A stretch of 64,000 nucleotides of DNA, from assembly GCA_029721515.1 (NCBI GenBank), contig CM056563.1, forward strand, positions 16,993,954 through 17,057,953, in the 5' to 3' direction. Made by a program: the position numbers and the translations under genes. Each line of letters opens with the position of its first letter. Positions within the stretch are counted from its first letter, which is position 1. This document shows positions 1 to 11,300 of this stretch, in pieces. The notes beneath the pieces were generated by a model. It searched no databases. It was not told the DNA's origin and saw only the letters and a list, made by a program, of their open reading frames with translations. The stretch comes from Synanceia verrucosa. Taxonomy: Eukaryota > Chordata > Actinopteri > Perciformes > Synanceiidae.

Positions 1-1296
1 AGGGGAGGCTAAGACGTGATGGGAGGAAAAAAGTTACAGAGGTTGTCAACGAATGGAGAGGAGGAATGAGGAAAGAAGGCGAGGGAAGAGGGGAGTGAAG
101 GAGATAATGGGGAGAGATGGCGAGCTGAGAGTTGAGGGCAAGCTAGAGCAGGAGATTGAAATCAGTGGATATGACAGGAATGGAGGAGATAGCAGCGGAC
201 AGACGGGGAGAGTGGAGGGGAATAAATGGATTAATAACATCCCTCATCTGGACCTTACTGTCTCCTTCCTTCCCTACCACTTCTCTCAGTCCCTCTTCCC
301 TCCCGCTCAACTCGCTGTCACCTTTCCCCTCCTCCTCTCTGCTCAGAGCAAGATACAGGAAGAAAGATGTCTGACTGCAGGAGCGTGCACCCCTCCCCCA
401 CTCCCTAAACCACTTTACAGCCGCCCTGGGACACTGTGGTCCTCCTGCACGTCGGCGTCTTCACTGTCCCCAGTTTCACTCCCGACCACATGACTTAGCC
501 TTCTTTTCCACCGAGGAACGTTTTAAAACTCTCTTTGCGAGAGTTGTGTTGTTGAAACTTTGTGATCATGAAAGTTAAATCTGTGGGGCTTCATTCTTTT
601 AAAATCTTTGCTTGGGGTTAAAAAGGGTTATTTTTTATGTTAAAGCATGTAACTGGAACATGTAGTTCTAGTAGAAACATAAAAAATGGCAACAAGCATG
701 AACCTGTGATAACGGTGACAGCTTTTTAAACAACAGGTCATTGATAAGAGATCACAGGTCAGTGATCTAATTGATCACTATTGATTGTTTCCTGCTGACT
801 CATTTTAAAAGAGATAAATTTAATGACTCAGTGTCACTCTTCTGTGACTAGCGAATTGCCCCGTGAACACCTCATTTGGTTGTGCGGTTCCTCCTTAAAC
901 CACATAATGACGCTGCAGTGGTTAATGGAAAGTCTGTAGTCGATATAGAAGTCACGGGAATCTCTCTATGCTCTGTTTTTTAACGATAACGTCGTTATAT
1001 TCAGCTTCTTTGCTCAGCAATTAGTTTATGTGTTTAATTTTCGGCTGTAACGCTGTTAAGGATAACATGTTTATTTGATGTTGCAAATCCAATAAGGAGC
1101 AGATCGGAGTTGCGAATGTTGTCACAGTCATTATCTGGGAATTTTTTAAAACTGATGGCTAAATGGCTCTATGACAAATACCACATAACTGGTATTATAA
1201 CTCCACATTAAAGGATTTTGGACAAAGGGCCTCATTTCCAAGTGAGCCGGAGTGTTGGAGACGTGTGGAGACAGTTTTCAACAAATTTCATTCAGT

Positions 1297-2064
1297 CCTG
1301 CCACTAAAAACAGTTTTACCCACTCCACAGTGCACCCGAGGCAAATCAGTTATAACGGCAAACTATCGATGTAAATGTCTGTTGATAGAATAATTTTAGA
1401 CATAAAACTAACCTTACATTTTGAAGGATTTATGTTTCAGTAGCAGCAGTTAGTTCAACAGTGGCGGACTGATATCAGCTAGCAGCTAGGTTATCGGAGC
1501 TATAATAGTTTGTTTCCTTTGCATTCCTTCTCCGTCTGCATTTATGTGCATTATCCACACCGGCACCACCAGTCTCTGGTTCTTCTGTCCTGGTTTTCTG
1601 CAGCTCCAGCGGGGGCTGTCTCTACAGACACTCTCTCTCTCTCCTTCTTCCCTTTTAGCATCCATCTCTCTCAGCTCTTCGTCTGTGTATTCCGGCTCGT
1701 CCAGGTACGGTTCATTGAAGAAAACTGCTCATTGTCGTCTTCGAAGGCATCGGAAAGTCCTCCAAACGTGGCTAAAACTGGTCTTCAGAACAGGCGTCTT
1801 CGTGTACTTCATGTCGTCTATCAATGACAGCTGCATGTAAACAAACTATTATAGATCCGGTAACCTAGCTGTTAGGTGATATCAGTCCTCCGCTGTCAAG
1901 CTTAGTACCAGGAAGTATATTAAGCTGCTGCTGCTTCAAAATGTAAGGTTAGTTTTATATCTAAAATTATTCTATCAACACAGACATTTACATTGACACT
2001 GGCGTTATAACTGATTTGCCTCGGATGCAATGTGGAGTGGGTAAGACTGCTTTTAATGGCAGGC
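1297..2064. mobile_element. long inverted-repeat element (about 220-bp arms)
   Basis: Left arm about 1297-1516 and right arm about 1838-2064 are reverse complements of each other with an estimated 80-85% identity by eye, separated by about 320 nt. Shared blocks include the 'cactccaca(g/t)tgca(c/t)ccgaggc' region, the 'gataGAATAATTTTAGA' region and the 'CTATAATAGTTTG' inner edge. This is typical of a non-autonomous DNA transposon. No transposase reading frame is seen inside it. The exact outer ends are uncertain. Confidence 0.7.
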
Positions 2065-2234
2065 TAAACTAGAACTCCTGAAAATCCTGAACTATCCCTT
2101 TAAAGGGCCTTTGCTGCAAGTCGTAACTCTCTCCCTCCCGACGTTTCCTGTTACTCCCTGCATCAACTCTCAGGATACATGCAAAAATAAGCTTTATAGA
2201 CCAGAAAAAAAGGAAAAAAAAACCTTTGCATCTC

Positions 2235-2663
2235 AATGCGTTACCAGCCCAAACCATCACTGATCCACCCCCATGCTTCACTCAAGGCATGCAACAGTCA
2301 GTTCTTTGGGGCAGTGAGTTGGGCAGCTGTGGTTTTAGGTTTTTTGGATACAATCGGGGTTAGCACCCAGACATCCCTTTCAGACAGCTTCCTCTTGCGT
2401 CCACAGTTCCTCCTGTTGGATGTGGTTGGTCCTTCTTGGTGGTATGCTGACGTTACCCTGGATACTGTTGCTTTTGATACATCACAAACACTTGCTGTCT
2501 TGGTCACAGATGCGCCAGCAAGACGTACACCAACAATTTGTCCTCTTTTGAACTGTGATATGTTACCCATAATGTTGTGTGCATTGCAATATTTTAAGCA
2601 AAACTGTGCTATTACTCTGCTAATTGAACCTTCGCACTCTGCTTTTACTGCTGTAATGTGCAA
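2235..2663 (-). pseudogene. Tc1-like transposase remnant, internally deleted
   Basis: Reading the minus strand from 2663, a helix-turn-helix part is recognisable: 'MGNISQFKRGQIVGVRLAGA' followed by 'VSKATVSRV', 'GRKRKLSERD' and 'KTTAAQLTA'. Soon after about position 2298 the frame shifts and the sequence jumps to 'KHGGGSVMVWAG' (2281-2240), which in Tc1 transposases lies far downstream in the catalytic domain. So most of the DDE domain is deleted and the frame is broken. The element is inactive. Confidence 0.85.
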
Positions 2664-2754
2664 TCAGTGAAGACTGGCCACCAGACTGGTCAAATTTCCA
2701 TGAAACCTCAAACACTAAATTGGCCAGTGTTTCAGTTTCATTGTCCAACCCCTG
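2235..2754 (-). mobile_element. Tc1/mariner element relic
   Basis: The transposase remnant runs toward a terminal repeat whose outer edge reads CAGGGGTTGGACAATGAAAC on the minus strand (ending at 2754), followed by a run of TA dinucleotides, which is the target of this superfamily. This end is intact. The other terminal repeat is not recognisable. Confidence 0.75.
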
Positions 2755-2780
2755 TATATATATATATATATATATATATA
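2755..2780. repeat. (TA)n microsatellite
   Basis: TA dinucleotides directly abutting the end of the Tc1 relic; it may be an expanded TA target duplication. Confidence 0.9.
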
Positions 2781-4018
2781 GTATATACACACACATACAC
2801 ATATATATTAGGGCTATGTATGTACAGTATGTTAGGGCTGTCAAAATTAGCACATCTCTGGCAAAGCATTTTGGGCAGTTTGTCCAAAGTTACTGTTGCT
2901 CAAATTAACTTTTACAGCCCTAATAAAAAACATATTTTAATTAATTAATTGCCTACACTTTAGTCTTCAGTTTGTCTTACCTATAACATCCTACAGAAGG
3001 TATTCATTCACTTTGCACTTTCTTATCTATTGCATAGCCTCAGCCATGCAGTACCAGAGATGAACATAAGAGCCAGAACACATCACCCTTCCCTCCAGCC
3101 GCACTATTTAGTCTCCTTAGCTGAACTGTAGGAGACACACAGTCAGAGAGAGAACTATTACCATTCTACAAGGACCAGGGGACAAACAGGAGCAGCAGCA
3201 GGAAAAGCATCAGACTGCAGAGGCCCCTCGGTGGGTCGTCTGCTAAACTTAGAGCACAAATGGGCCAGAGAGAAACGATCTGTGCATTTGCGTGTCTGCG
3301 TCTGTGTGTGTCTGAGTGTTAAGTGGCGCGAACTTCCATTCAGACACCGTCTGATCGTGTCAAGAGGTCCATCTCCCAGTTTAATTTGTCCCTTCTAGTT
3401 TCTTTTTGTGGGATTTTGTTTCCCTTCATTCTTTAAAGGGTACAGCAGCTGTGACAGTGTAGCCACATTGCAATCAAAATCATGCTGAGGCAGTTTTTAG
3501 TCAAATATTCAGACGAAGACCTGCCTTTTTTTCTTTAATTAAGGTTCAAAAAGTACTTAAAATAAGGTCACTGTTAATTAGATGATGGCCTGACAAACGT
3601 GCGAGCTAATTAAGCTTGTATGTGTTTGATTAAAGATAAAGAGGCTGCCATGATAAGAAATGTGATGATGAGGCACGAGAAGAGCGAAGTAGAGCTGGAA
3701 AAGAGATGCGGGGAGGTTTAATTGAGGTAGCGATGATAAGTGTGTGTATGTGTATGGCAAGCGAACAAGGGACAGAGGAATGACGGAGGTGCAGAGACGA
3801 GGACTTGTCATCAATACGTAATGTCAGGCACGTGGTGATGGCCGTGTGCGCTCACAGGCTTTATCTGAAATGAAGGTGCTTGAGCTGTGTTTGTGTGAAC
3901 GCCTGTGGCTGTGCTCACTTTATATCTCCTGCCCACTGTCTTTTAAATTCACTATATTCAAGAGAACGCCAGCTGTTCCCACTTCCTGCTCCAGCTCTTT
4001 TTTTCATACCTCCATCCA

Positions 4019-4042
4019 TCTCTCTCTCTCTCTCTCTCTCTC
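4019..4042. repeat. (TC)n microsatellite
   Basis: Uninterrupted TC dinucleotides. Confidence 0.9.
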
Positions 4043-4569
4043 TTTCGACTGCAACAGCAGTCAATAACAACTCCCCCCCACTCAAGTTCAAAGGAGCCTT
4101 TATAGGCAGGATAGAAATATGCATTGCCAAAAACCTCCCAGCAACAGACACCACCATCATCATCATCTCTCTGTCTTTGTCTGTCTTTCACTCGCACTAC
4201 TCCTGTTGCCTACTTCTTCATATATAGTGATTTAATTTTAAAAAAAACAACAATATTGAAAAGGGAATGTTTACGTAGGATGTATTCCACACTCTCACAC
4301 ATCATCTGTGGTATTTCATGTGTGTTATATTAGTATTTGAGGATCGGTAATCACACAGCATGTAATGTGTAATTCACTCTGATCTGAAGTGATTATCCTA
4401 AAAGCATTAATTAGACAGGTCCAGAAATTTGCACCCAATCTGAAACAGACCTAATTGAAGCGGACCTGTGTGAATTATTAGTTCAGAAATCCTAATAGAC
4501 CTAATAGACCGGCAGCAGCATGATGTCATGATTATTAACAAGCCACTGTGGGATTGAAAAGAGCAGCAA

Positions 4570-4620
4570 TATGATGATGATGATGATGATGATAATAATA
4601 ATAACAATAATAATAATAAT
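4570..4620. repeat. (ATG)n/(ATA)n trinucleotide repeat
   Basis: ATG repeats passing into ATA repeats with one interruption. Confidence 0.9.
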
Positions 4621-5464
4621 ATGCCCTAAGAGCTACTGTAAAGGCATAGAAACAGATCCCAATAGTAATTTATAGACATAATTTTATTTTTAAAGTAAAA
4701 TTTTACCATTTTCTGTCTTTAACAACATGACAAACGTGAGTGTTGACAGAGTGACACAAAGAAGAGATGGAGCATTAAATTCCCATTTTATAGACAGTCT
4801 ATTTTGATAAGTTCCTCTCAAATTATGATTGTTGTATTCTCAGTTCAAGTGTGATCTTTCCATACTGACTACCTCTTCAAGAATTTTATATTCTTATTTC
4901 AGAAATACTGAATTTGAAATCATCTTTCCACCTCCAACAGCAGAAAAATACATTAAAAAAATGTATTAATAATTTTTAACCAATTGAGCCCAGTTGGGCC
5001 AATTGATTTACATCAGTGCTTAATGCAGGAACCAAGTCTTCCTCCTCTGTGCACCAGGAGTTGTGTTCAGTCCGATTAGCAACTTGTGATTGTTTCACAT
5101 ATTGTTCATATTGAACTGTTTATTTTCAAGGTAATAAAAAGCCTTGAGATGCCTACTGGGCTGCATATGCGAGTTAATTGAGTTATTAGGTGCGGGTGGA
5201 CTCATGGGGATCTCTAGTGTTCATGCATCCACTGAACACAGTGAACACACATGATACAGTATTATTGTGTTTCCTGTGGTTCCATTTGGTCTTGAATATA
5301 AGTCACAGAGTGAATATAAGTGCATGTGTGCAACAACACTTAGCAGTAGTGATGTGCTATTGTGCTGTGTGTGTGTGTGTATGTGTGTGTGTACTTTTGT
5401 GTCCAAAGCGACACCCCAGCATTAGTCTGTGATTGCAGTCGTGATTTGTCATTTTGTGTTTTGT

Positions 5465-5466
<2 letters not shown>

Positions 5467-5503
<37 letters not shown>
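5467..5503. repeat. (TG)n microsatellite
   Basis: About 18 TG units; shorter TG tracts lie nearby at 5367-5392 and 5538-5550. Confidence 0.9.
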
Positions 5504-5504
<1 letters not shown>

Positions 5505-6023
5505 TGTGTTTAAAGCCATTCAAATGTGCATGTGCATGCGTGTGTGTGTGCGTGCGCATATTCCAGAGTACGACTGGAAGTGGCTCTATTCTTTTGCAGT
5601 CATTGATGTGCTCCTATGTGTGTAATTGAAATACCTGAGTTATTGACTCTCTCCTCTCCAAGCCAAATAACTGCTCCAGCAGTGTGTGTGAGTGCACTCA
5701 TTTGGAGGCTCTGGGGCAGAGCAGGCAACTCTGGCCCATCAACCGTGGCGTTAACACACACAAATGTAACAGAGAGCACTGCTGAGACCAAACCCACACA
5801 AATACAGACATGCAGACGCTCATATGCATTGATACAGACAAACATAAACTTGCATACGTGCAATGAAACACACATAGATATGACACCCTCTCAACACACA
5901 CACTTTCTGTCGTAGAGGGCACAAGTGTCCAGTCGCTCTTCTTCCTCTCTGACAGCAGTGGTCCTCTGTGGTTGAACAACTCAGGCTTAGCCTCCTCCTG
6001 CCTAAATGCCTGGCTGACTGCCT

Positions 6024-6024
<1 letters not shown>

Positions 6025-6054
<30 letters not shown>
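6025..6054. repeat. (AC)n microsatellite
   Basis: Fifteen AC units. Confidence 0.9.
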
Positions 6055-6056
<2 letters not shown>

Positions 6057-8238
6057 CCGTTTCCCCGCTCCTTCGTCGGCTCCTGGCTTCCTGCCCCTTC
6101 ACTGCTCACTATATACAGGATCACAGCCGTCTGCCAGCCTGCTCCTCTTCCTCTCCATTCATCCTATTGTCACCACATTGTCCTGTGTCTCTGTCCCTCT
6201 GAAGGCGTCAGATCTCAGCTCCATCCTCGCTGCTTTCTTTTTTTGTACATCTCTATCTTTCATTCTCCCTTGCTTAATTCCTTTTCTCTCCCTTTTATTT
6301 TCCCTCTTATCTGCTCCCCTCCTCTATGGTTTTATCTCTCGCCGTATCTCTCCATCTCTCCCTCCCCTGTGTCTTCGCTGGCCATTCATCCTGTCGTATT
6401 GTGTGGTGTAGTGTATTGTTGTCTGTGTACAGTAGCCAGTGCTGACGTCAGCCGTGGATCCACAGAGAAGACAGCGGCCGGCTCAGAGGCGCATTCGAAG
6501 CGTTGCTGGCTGGCTTCCTGCGCCTGGCTGACTGACTCTCTGGCCTCGCTTCCCCCTCTGGGAATTTTAATACTCGCTAATCGATCACCTTGTGCCAACA
6601 GAGGTGATAATGTGGCCAGACCCTAATTATTGTTGCTGTAAATGAAGAGAGGTGTTTTGCAGCACTTCATTTTACCCAAAGGTTTCTTAGCATTCAACCG
6701 GCTCCCACCATTGATTTTATTTTTTCGCTTCCATACCTCCCACCCTCCTTCTGGTCTTCTGTCTTGCTCTTCTTTTAACATGTATTTTTCTTAAAAGCTA
6801 ATGAAAATACTGCAGACCTCTGGCACTCTGAATGAGTGTGTTGGACAGTGCATTAATACTGCTCTTAAAAAGAGAGAGATAGGGAGAGGAAGCCAGAGGG
6901 AATGGGGAGGAGAGGGGACAGGACCCATGGCGAGGTGCTGTATAAAGGATAAAGGAGGGAGCGGGAGTGCGTGAATCTGGAAATTCAATTATAACTGTGC
7001 CCTGGCAGTAATTCCACTGGTATAAATGGGATGGCGGAGCAAGAGAATAGATGGATAGAGATGGATGGAGGGTGAGAAAAAAAGACGGCAGGGAAGAAAT
7101 AGAAAGTTGAGGAACCGTTGCATTAAAGTGAGCTGGCTAACATCTGTTTGTGCATCATTATTGCATGATTTTGTAACTCAGCATTAGATGTTTCCTATTT
7201 CACTCAGCACGGGATGATAATGACATGTTGTCAACCTCACGGATGTGGCATGTTGTTTCTCATGCGCTCTTGACATGCCACAGCGACGGCGCAGCGCTGA
7301 TCTCATTAATGCAGGAGCAAGGTAACGGCTCAGCCCGTGAGCGTCCCCTGAGAGGAGCAGGTTAGCCTTTGATGTTGAGTGAATCACAGAAAGAGTCCTG
7401 AGGAGTCGGAGAGTTCTCAACACCCTGCCTGCCTGTCCCGACTGTCAGCTACAACTGGCTTTACTCACAAATGTCCACAATCCAAAACCAAATCACTCTC
7501 ATTCATCAGAAGCGTAAACACACCACTGTACATCGTGCATGCAGGACTCAGTCCCCCATGACCAATAACGAGCTCATGTCGCAAAAATAGTCTAGACTAA
7601 CATTTCTCACCTTCTTCTCTTCTCCTGTCCAGCTCAATATTCCATTTCAACAGAGGTAGCGAGATATCTTTGAGTGTTTCTCTGACTCTACTGCTGTTTG
7701 GATTGCCGTACATTCTGTGTCACCCATATTTAGATAGAGCCTCTCCATGGGAAGGGACTTAGTTAGTGAATGTTTTATGGTACAGCGTGTCCAGAAGAGG
7801 TGTGTGTGCCTTTCCCAGTATATTCATTGTCTTAATATCAAGCATCTCGCAGGTTACATTGAAATTGCGTTGTTCCAACACGGCTGTAATAAAACAAATT
7901 GATGAAAATGATCAATGGACAGCAGCTTCAAGTCCCCAGAATTTGCTCCAGCCGCCCCCATGTACAAACTCATTAAAGGAGTCATAAAGGCAACTAATGA
8001 AAATCATGACCAGTATCATTACAAGCCCACTGGTGTCCTCTCGCCTTTCTCCTCTGTGAGCGAGAGAATAAAGGCAGCTAAATTAATGTTCCCACTAATA
8101 ATGTTACAAAATCGGCCCTGTCCTTTAAGTGGTATCTGTTCTCCTCTGTGTGTAAAGCCAGCTAAATTAAAGTTCAGGCCAATATTGTTATGCAACCATT
8201 TACACTCTATCTCTTTGTCTCTCTCTTGTCATTTCCAG

Positions 8239-8382
8239 GATGACGACTCAATGTTCTTTCAGTTTGGCCCCTCCATCGAGCAGCAGGCCTCCGTCATCCT
8301 GAACATCATGGAGGAGTACGACTGGTATATCTTCTCCATCGTCACCACTTACTATCCGGGTTACCAGGACTTTGTCACCAAG
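8239..8382 (+). CDS. grin2b: grin2b exon: amino-terminal domain, first exon in window
   Basis: 144 nt, phase 0 at both ends, encoding 48 residues from 'DDDSMFFQFGPSIEQQ' to 'YQDFVTK'. Acceptor atttccag and donor gtaacc flank it. It matches human GluN2B from residue 138 and belongs to the clamshell-shaped amino-terminal domain that binds allosteric modulators. The upstream border agrees with the human exon 2/3 border, but the downstream border does not exist in mammals (see findings). Confidence 0.96.
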
Positions 8383-11300
8383 GTAACCACGCACAAAAAA
8401 ATCAGGGTGTGAATGCGAGGAAAATGTTTTACAAAATGTATTGTAAATGCTAAACAAATTTATTAGAGCACCACTCAGTGTAAGGTGTTTGCCATTGCTG
8501 TCCTAAATAACAGTATTGCTATTTACCAGCAATATAAATTCATATTTTTTGTTTCTGTAGTAACTAATCCACCAGTAGGTGCCAGCACTTTAATCCAAAT
8601 GATGTATTTAATGCTAAAATATCATTACTGTTGCTAGCCATGAAAAATTGAAATTTACTTTTACAAAAAAGCAAAAAGCACATTATTATTTTTTGATTGA
8701 GATGACAAATTCTAGTTAGTTATTGTCATTCCTGAACAGAAAAATGTGTTTTAGTGGTTGTTTGTTATTCTGGATGAAGTTCTGACTTCTCAGTGAATTC
8801 CAGTGTTTTGGCTCAAATTTAGGTCTAAAAAGGTGAATTCAGTTTAAATTCCTCACTCCTGTTCAAAATGGTGAAGAGTAGGAACTCAGTGAGAAAGAAA
8901 GAGTCTGAATTAAAGCTATTCATGATGCTGGAGGCTCTTCGAGACAAACATGATAGGTGCTCTTATAAATTTGTTAATCACTTTAGAATTTAAATATATG
9001 AAGCTCTGCATTCAGTAGTTTGTATGAATCCTATGTTGGACCTCTGAACCATTCTAATAATCCCAATTTAGAGGATTTTTGTCCTCATATGATGATGCCA
9101 AAGTTACTGCAGAACTGCGTGAAATCACATAAAAGGCCTCTTCTGTCTTCTGATCAGCCTCTTCCTCCTGTGTCCCCTCCAGATCCGTAGCACCATCGAG
9201 AACAGCTTTGTGGGTTGGGAACTGGAGGAAGTTTTACTGCTCGACATGTCCGTAGATGACGGTGATTCAAAGATCCAAAACCAGCTGAAAAAGCTCCAGA
9301 GTCCCGTCATTCTTCTCTACTGCACAAAAGAAGAGGCCAACACCATCTTTGAGGTGGCCCACTCTGTTGGGATCACTGGCTATGGCTACACGTGGATAGT
9401 GCCCTCGCTGGTAGCTGGAGACACTGTCGTAGTGCCTGCAGAGTTCCCCACAGGTAGGAAATCTGCAAATACAATTCAAAGAAGTGCATACATGAGAAAT
9501 ATTTCTGTATTAACTCTTCTTGTTTAACCAAGTCTTCAATCTTGTGCACAAAAGTTGTAACATCCAAGCAGACATACTTTTTCACTGTTTTCAATTGTTC
9601 CACTCATTTTCCTGATAAATTTCTATAAAATGGGTCTGTGACATCATCAGCAGCTGTGATTGACATTGATCGATGATCTACATCTGCTTTATATACCATC
9701 TAGATCTGAAGTACACAGTATTATATATGGTTATGACGGAGGGTGTGACGAGCTCTCGTTCCATGTGTTCTCGCGAGATTGGCAGATTACAACTTCCTCA
9801 ATCAAAATGTCAAATAGAGTACGATCTAAAGATGCAAATGATGTATTTCTGCTATGTTGGTGAGGCATATTTTTATCAAAACAGTTGCTCTATAAAAAAC
9901 ATTGCTCCTAATGAGCACCGGTGCAGGTCTTGTCTACAAAGTGCAGCACCAGAAGAGTTCCCCTTATCTGCTGTAGCATCGCTAGATTCAGCTCTGTCAC
10001 ATCTCACTTCATGCTGCTGAAAGTACAACACTGACTTTGACTAAAAGTGATTTTATGTCACTTTTATGAATTATGAATTATTTTTATGGGAATCATATTC
10101 AGTAACTTACACATTATCAACTGCAGCGTCATCAAATTTAGCTCAGATTTGATGTATCTTTTTCTTAATTAAGAGGTAGAGTTAAACTCTATTTAATAAA
10201 GGAGACATAAGTGACAATCACTACATCATGATGTGGAAAAGTAGCATAACAGAGACCTCAGTAATTTCAGAATGACGCCAACATTCATCTTAAATCATCT
10301 GATGTTACCTCACTTTAGACAGGATAAGTCATGCAACAAAGTTCTGGTTGTTTGTGTTGTTTTTTTTTTTGTTGTTTTTTTTAAACTGAGCCATGGTGTG
10401 ATTCATGGATTAAGAGTGCAGCGTTTCATTTGAGGACGAGGCAGAATGTGATCTTTCGTCTTTCAAATGTCACATTGTCTCACTTTAAGAAGGCAAGTTG
10501 TGTTTCAGTCTTTATCACAAGCTAATGAGTACTGAGATACAGTTAAAATGTCTGGAAATGGCTACTAAGTGGACTTTATTTTGTCAAATTACCATCCCAA
10601 GGTCAGGGATGAAAATTTGTATTCCATCAATGAGGATGGAGCCTGTGGTCGCGATGCTAACAGCACACTTGGCCTACCTGATGCCACGGAAAGAACACTG
10701 AGCCTTTTAAGATGTTATTTTTCTAATTTTATTTCCAGTCGGTCGGATTTTTCCTGCAATAGAAGCTGACCTTTCCTAATAAGAAGTGAGGGAGCGTTTC
10801 ACCCCACTCAACACTACTGGAGGTCATTCTAACCTTTGAAGGTCAAATGTGGAACCAAAGTGACATCTAAGTTGGGGTGCAATCTGCCAGAGACACCTGT
10901 CAGACTGCCTCATGTCACTCCACTGTCAGTACTTGGGGGTGGACAGACTTTCAGAAAGGCCAACTCTCAGTGGGGATCCATTCATTAGTGATGGTGCCAC
11001 TGTGAGAACTGATGGAAACTTTCCACGACTTCAGTCAGTTTTACTCTCAGTAGGACTGAAAAACTTCAGAGCAGGTAGTATATTCACACTGGACATATGA
11101 GCCTGATAATTTGTTGGTGTTTGGCTTGTTGATTTACAGTGAAGGGGAGATATTACAGCGCTGCCTGTCCTCAGCAGTTTCTGGGAAATGGTTGCCAGGC
11201 GGAACCTGAGCCGCTCAAGCACCGTAACTCAAACTTTTTACCTCTGCTCTCTTATTGGCATCCATGGATGATTTACTCTAAATGGGAGTGGGGAGTGTGT

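Larger units (their letters stand above)
1..8238 (+). other. grin2b upstream intron (3' part)
   Basis: Inferred to be the intron ahead of the first exon in the window, because that exon starts in phase 0 at a position matching human residue 138 and no upstream grin2b exon is recognisable. It holds an inverted-repeat element (1297-2064), a Tc1 relic (2235-2754), simple repeats (2755, 4019, 4570, 5467, 6025) and pyrimidine-rich tracts around 6100-6380. In the remaining stretches I see no gene. Confidence 0.8.

Noticed and set aside
5362..6054. Open frames with Cys-Val or Thr-His repeats
   Set aside because: These are translations of TG/CA microsatellites; the same holds near 26.4, 26.7, 33.9 and 37.9 kb.
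7915..8238. Extension of the first exon in the window further upstream
   Set aside because: The frame stays open by chance, but a good acceptor (atttccag) sits exactly where similarity to GluN2B begins, and the upstream translation does not resemble the receptor.
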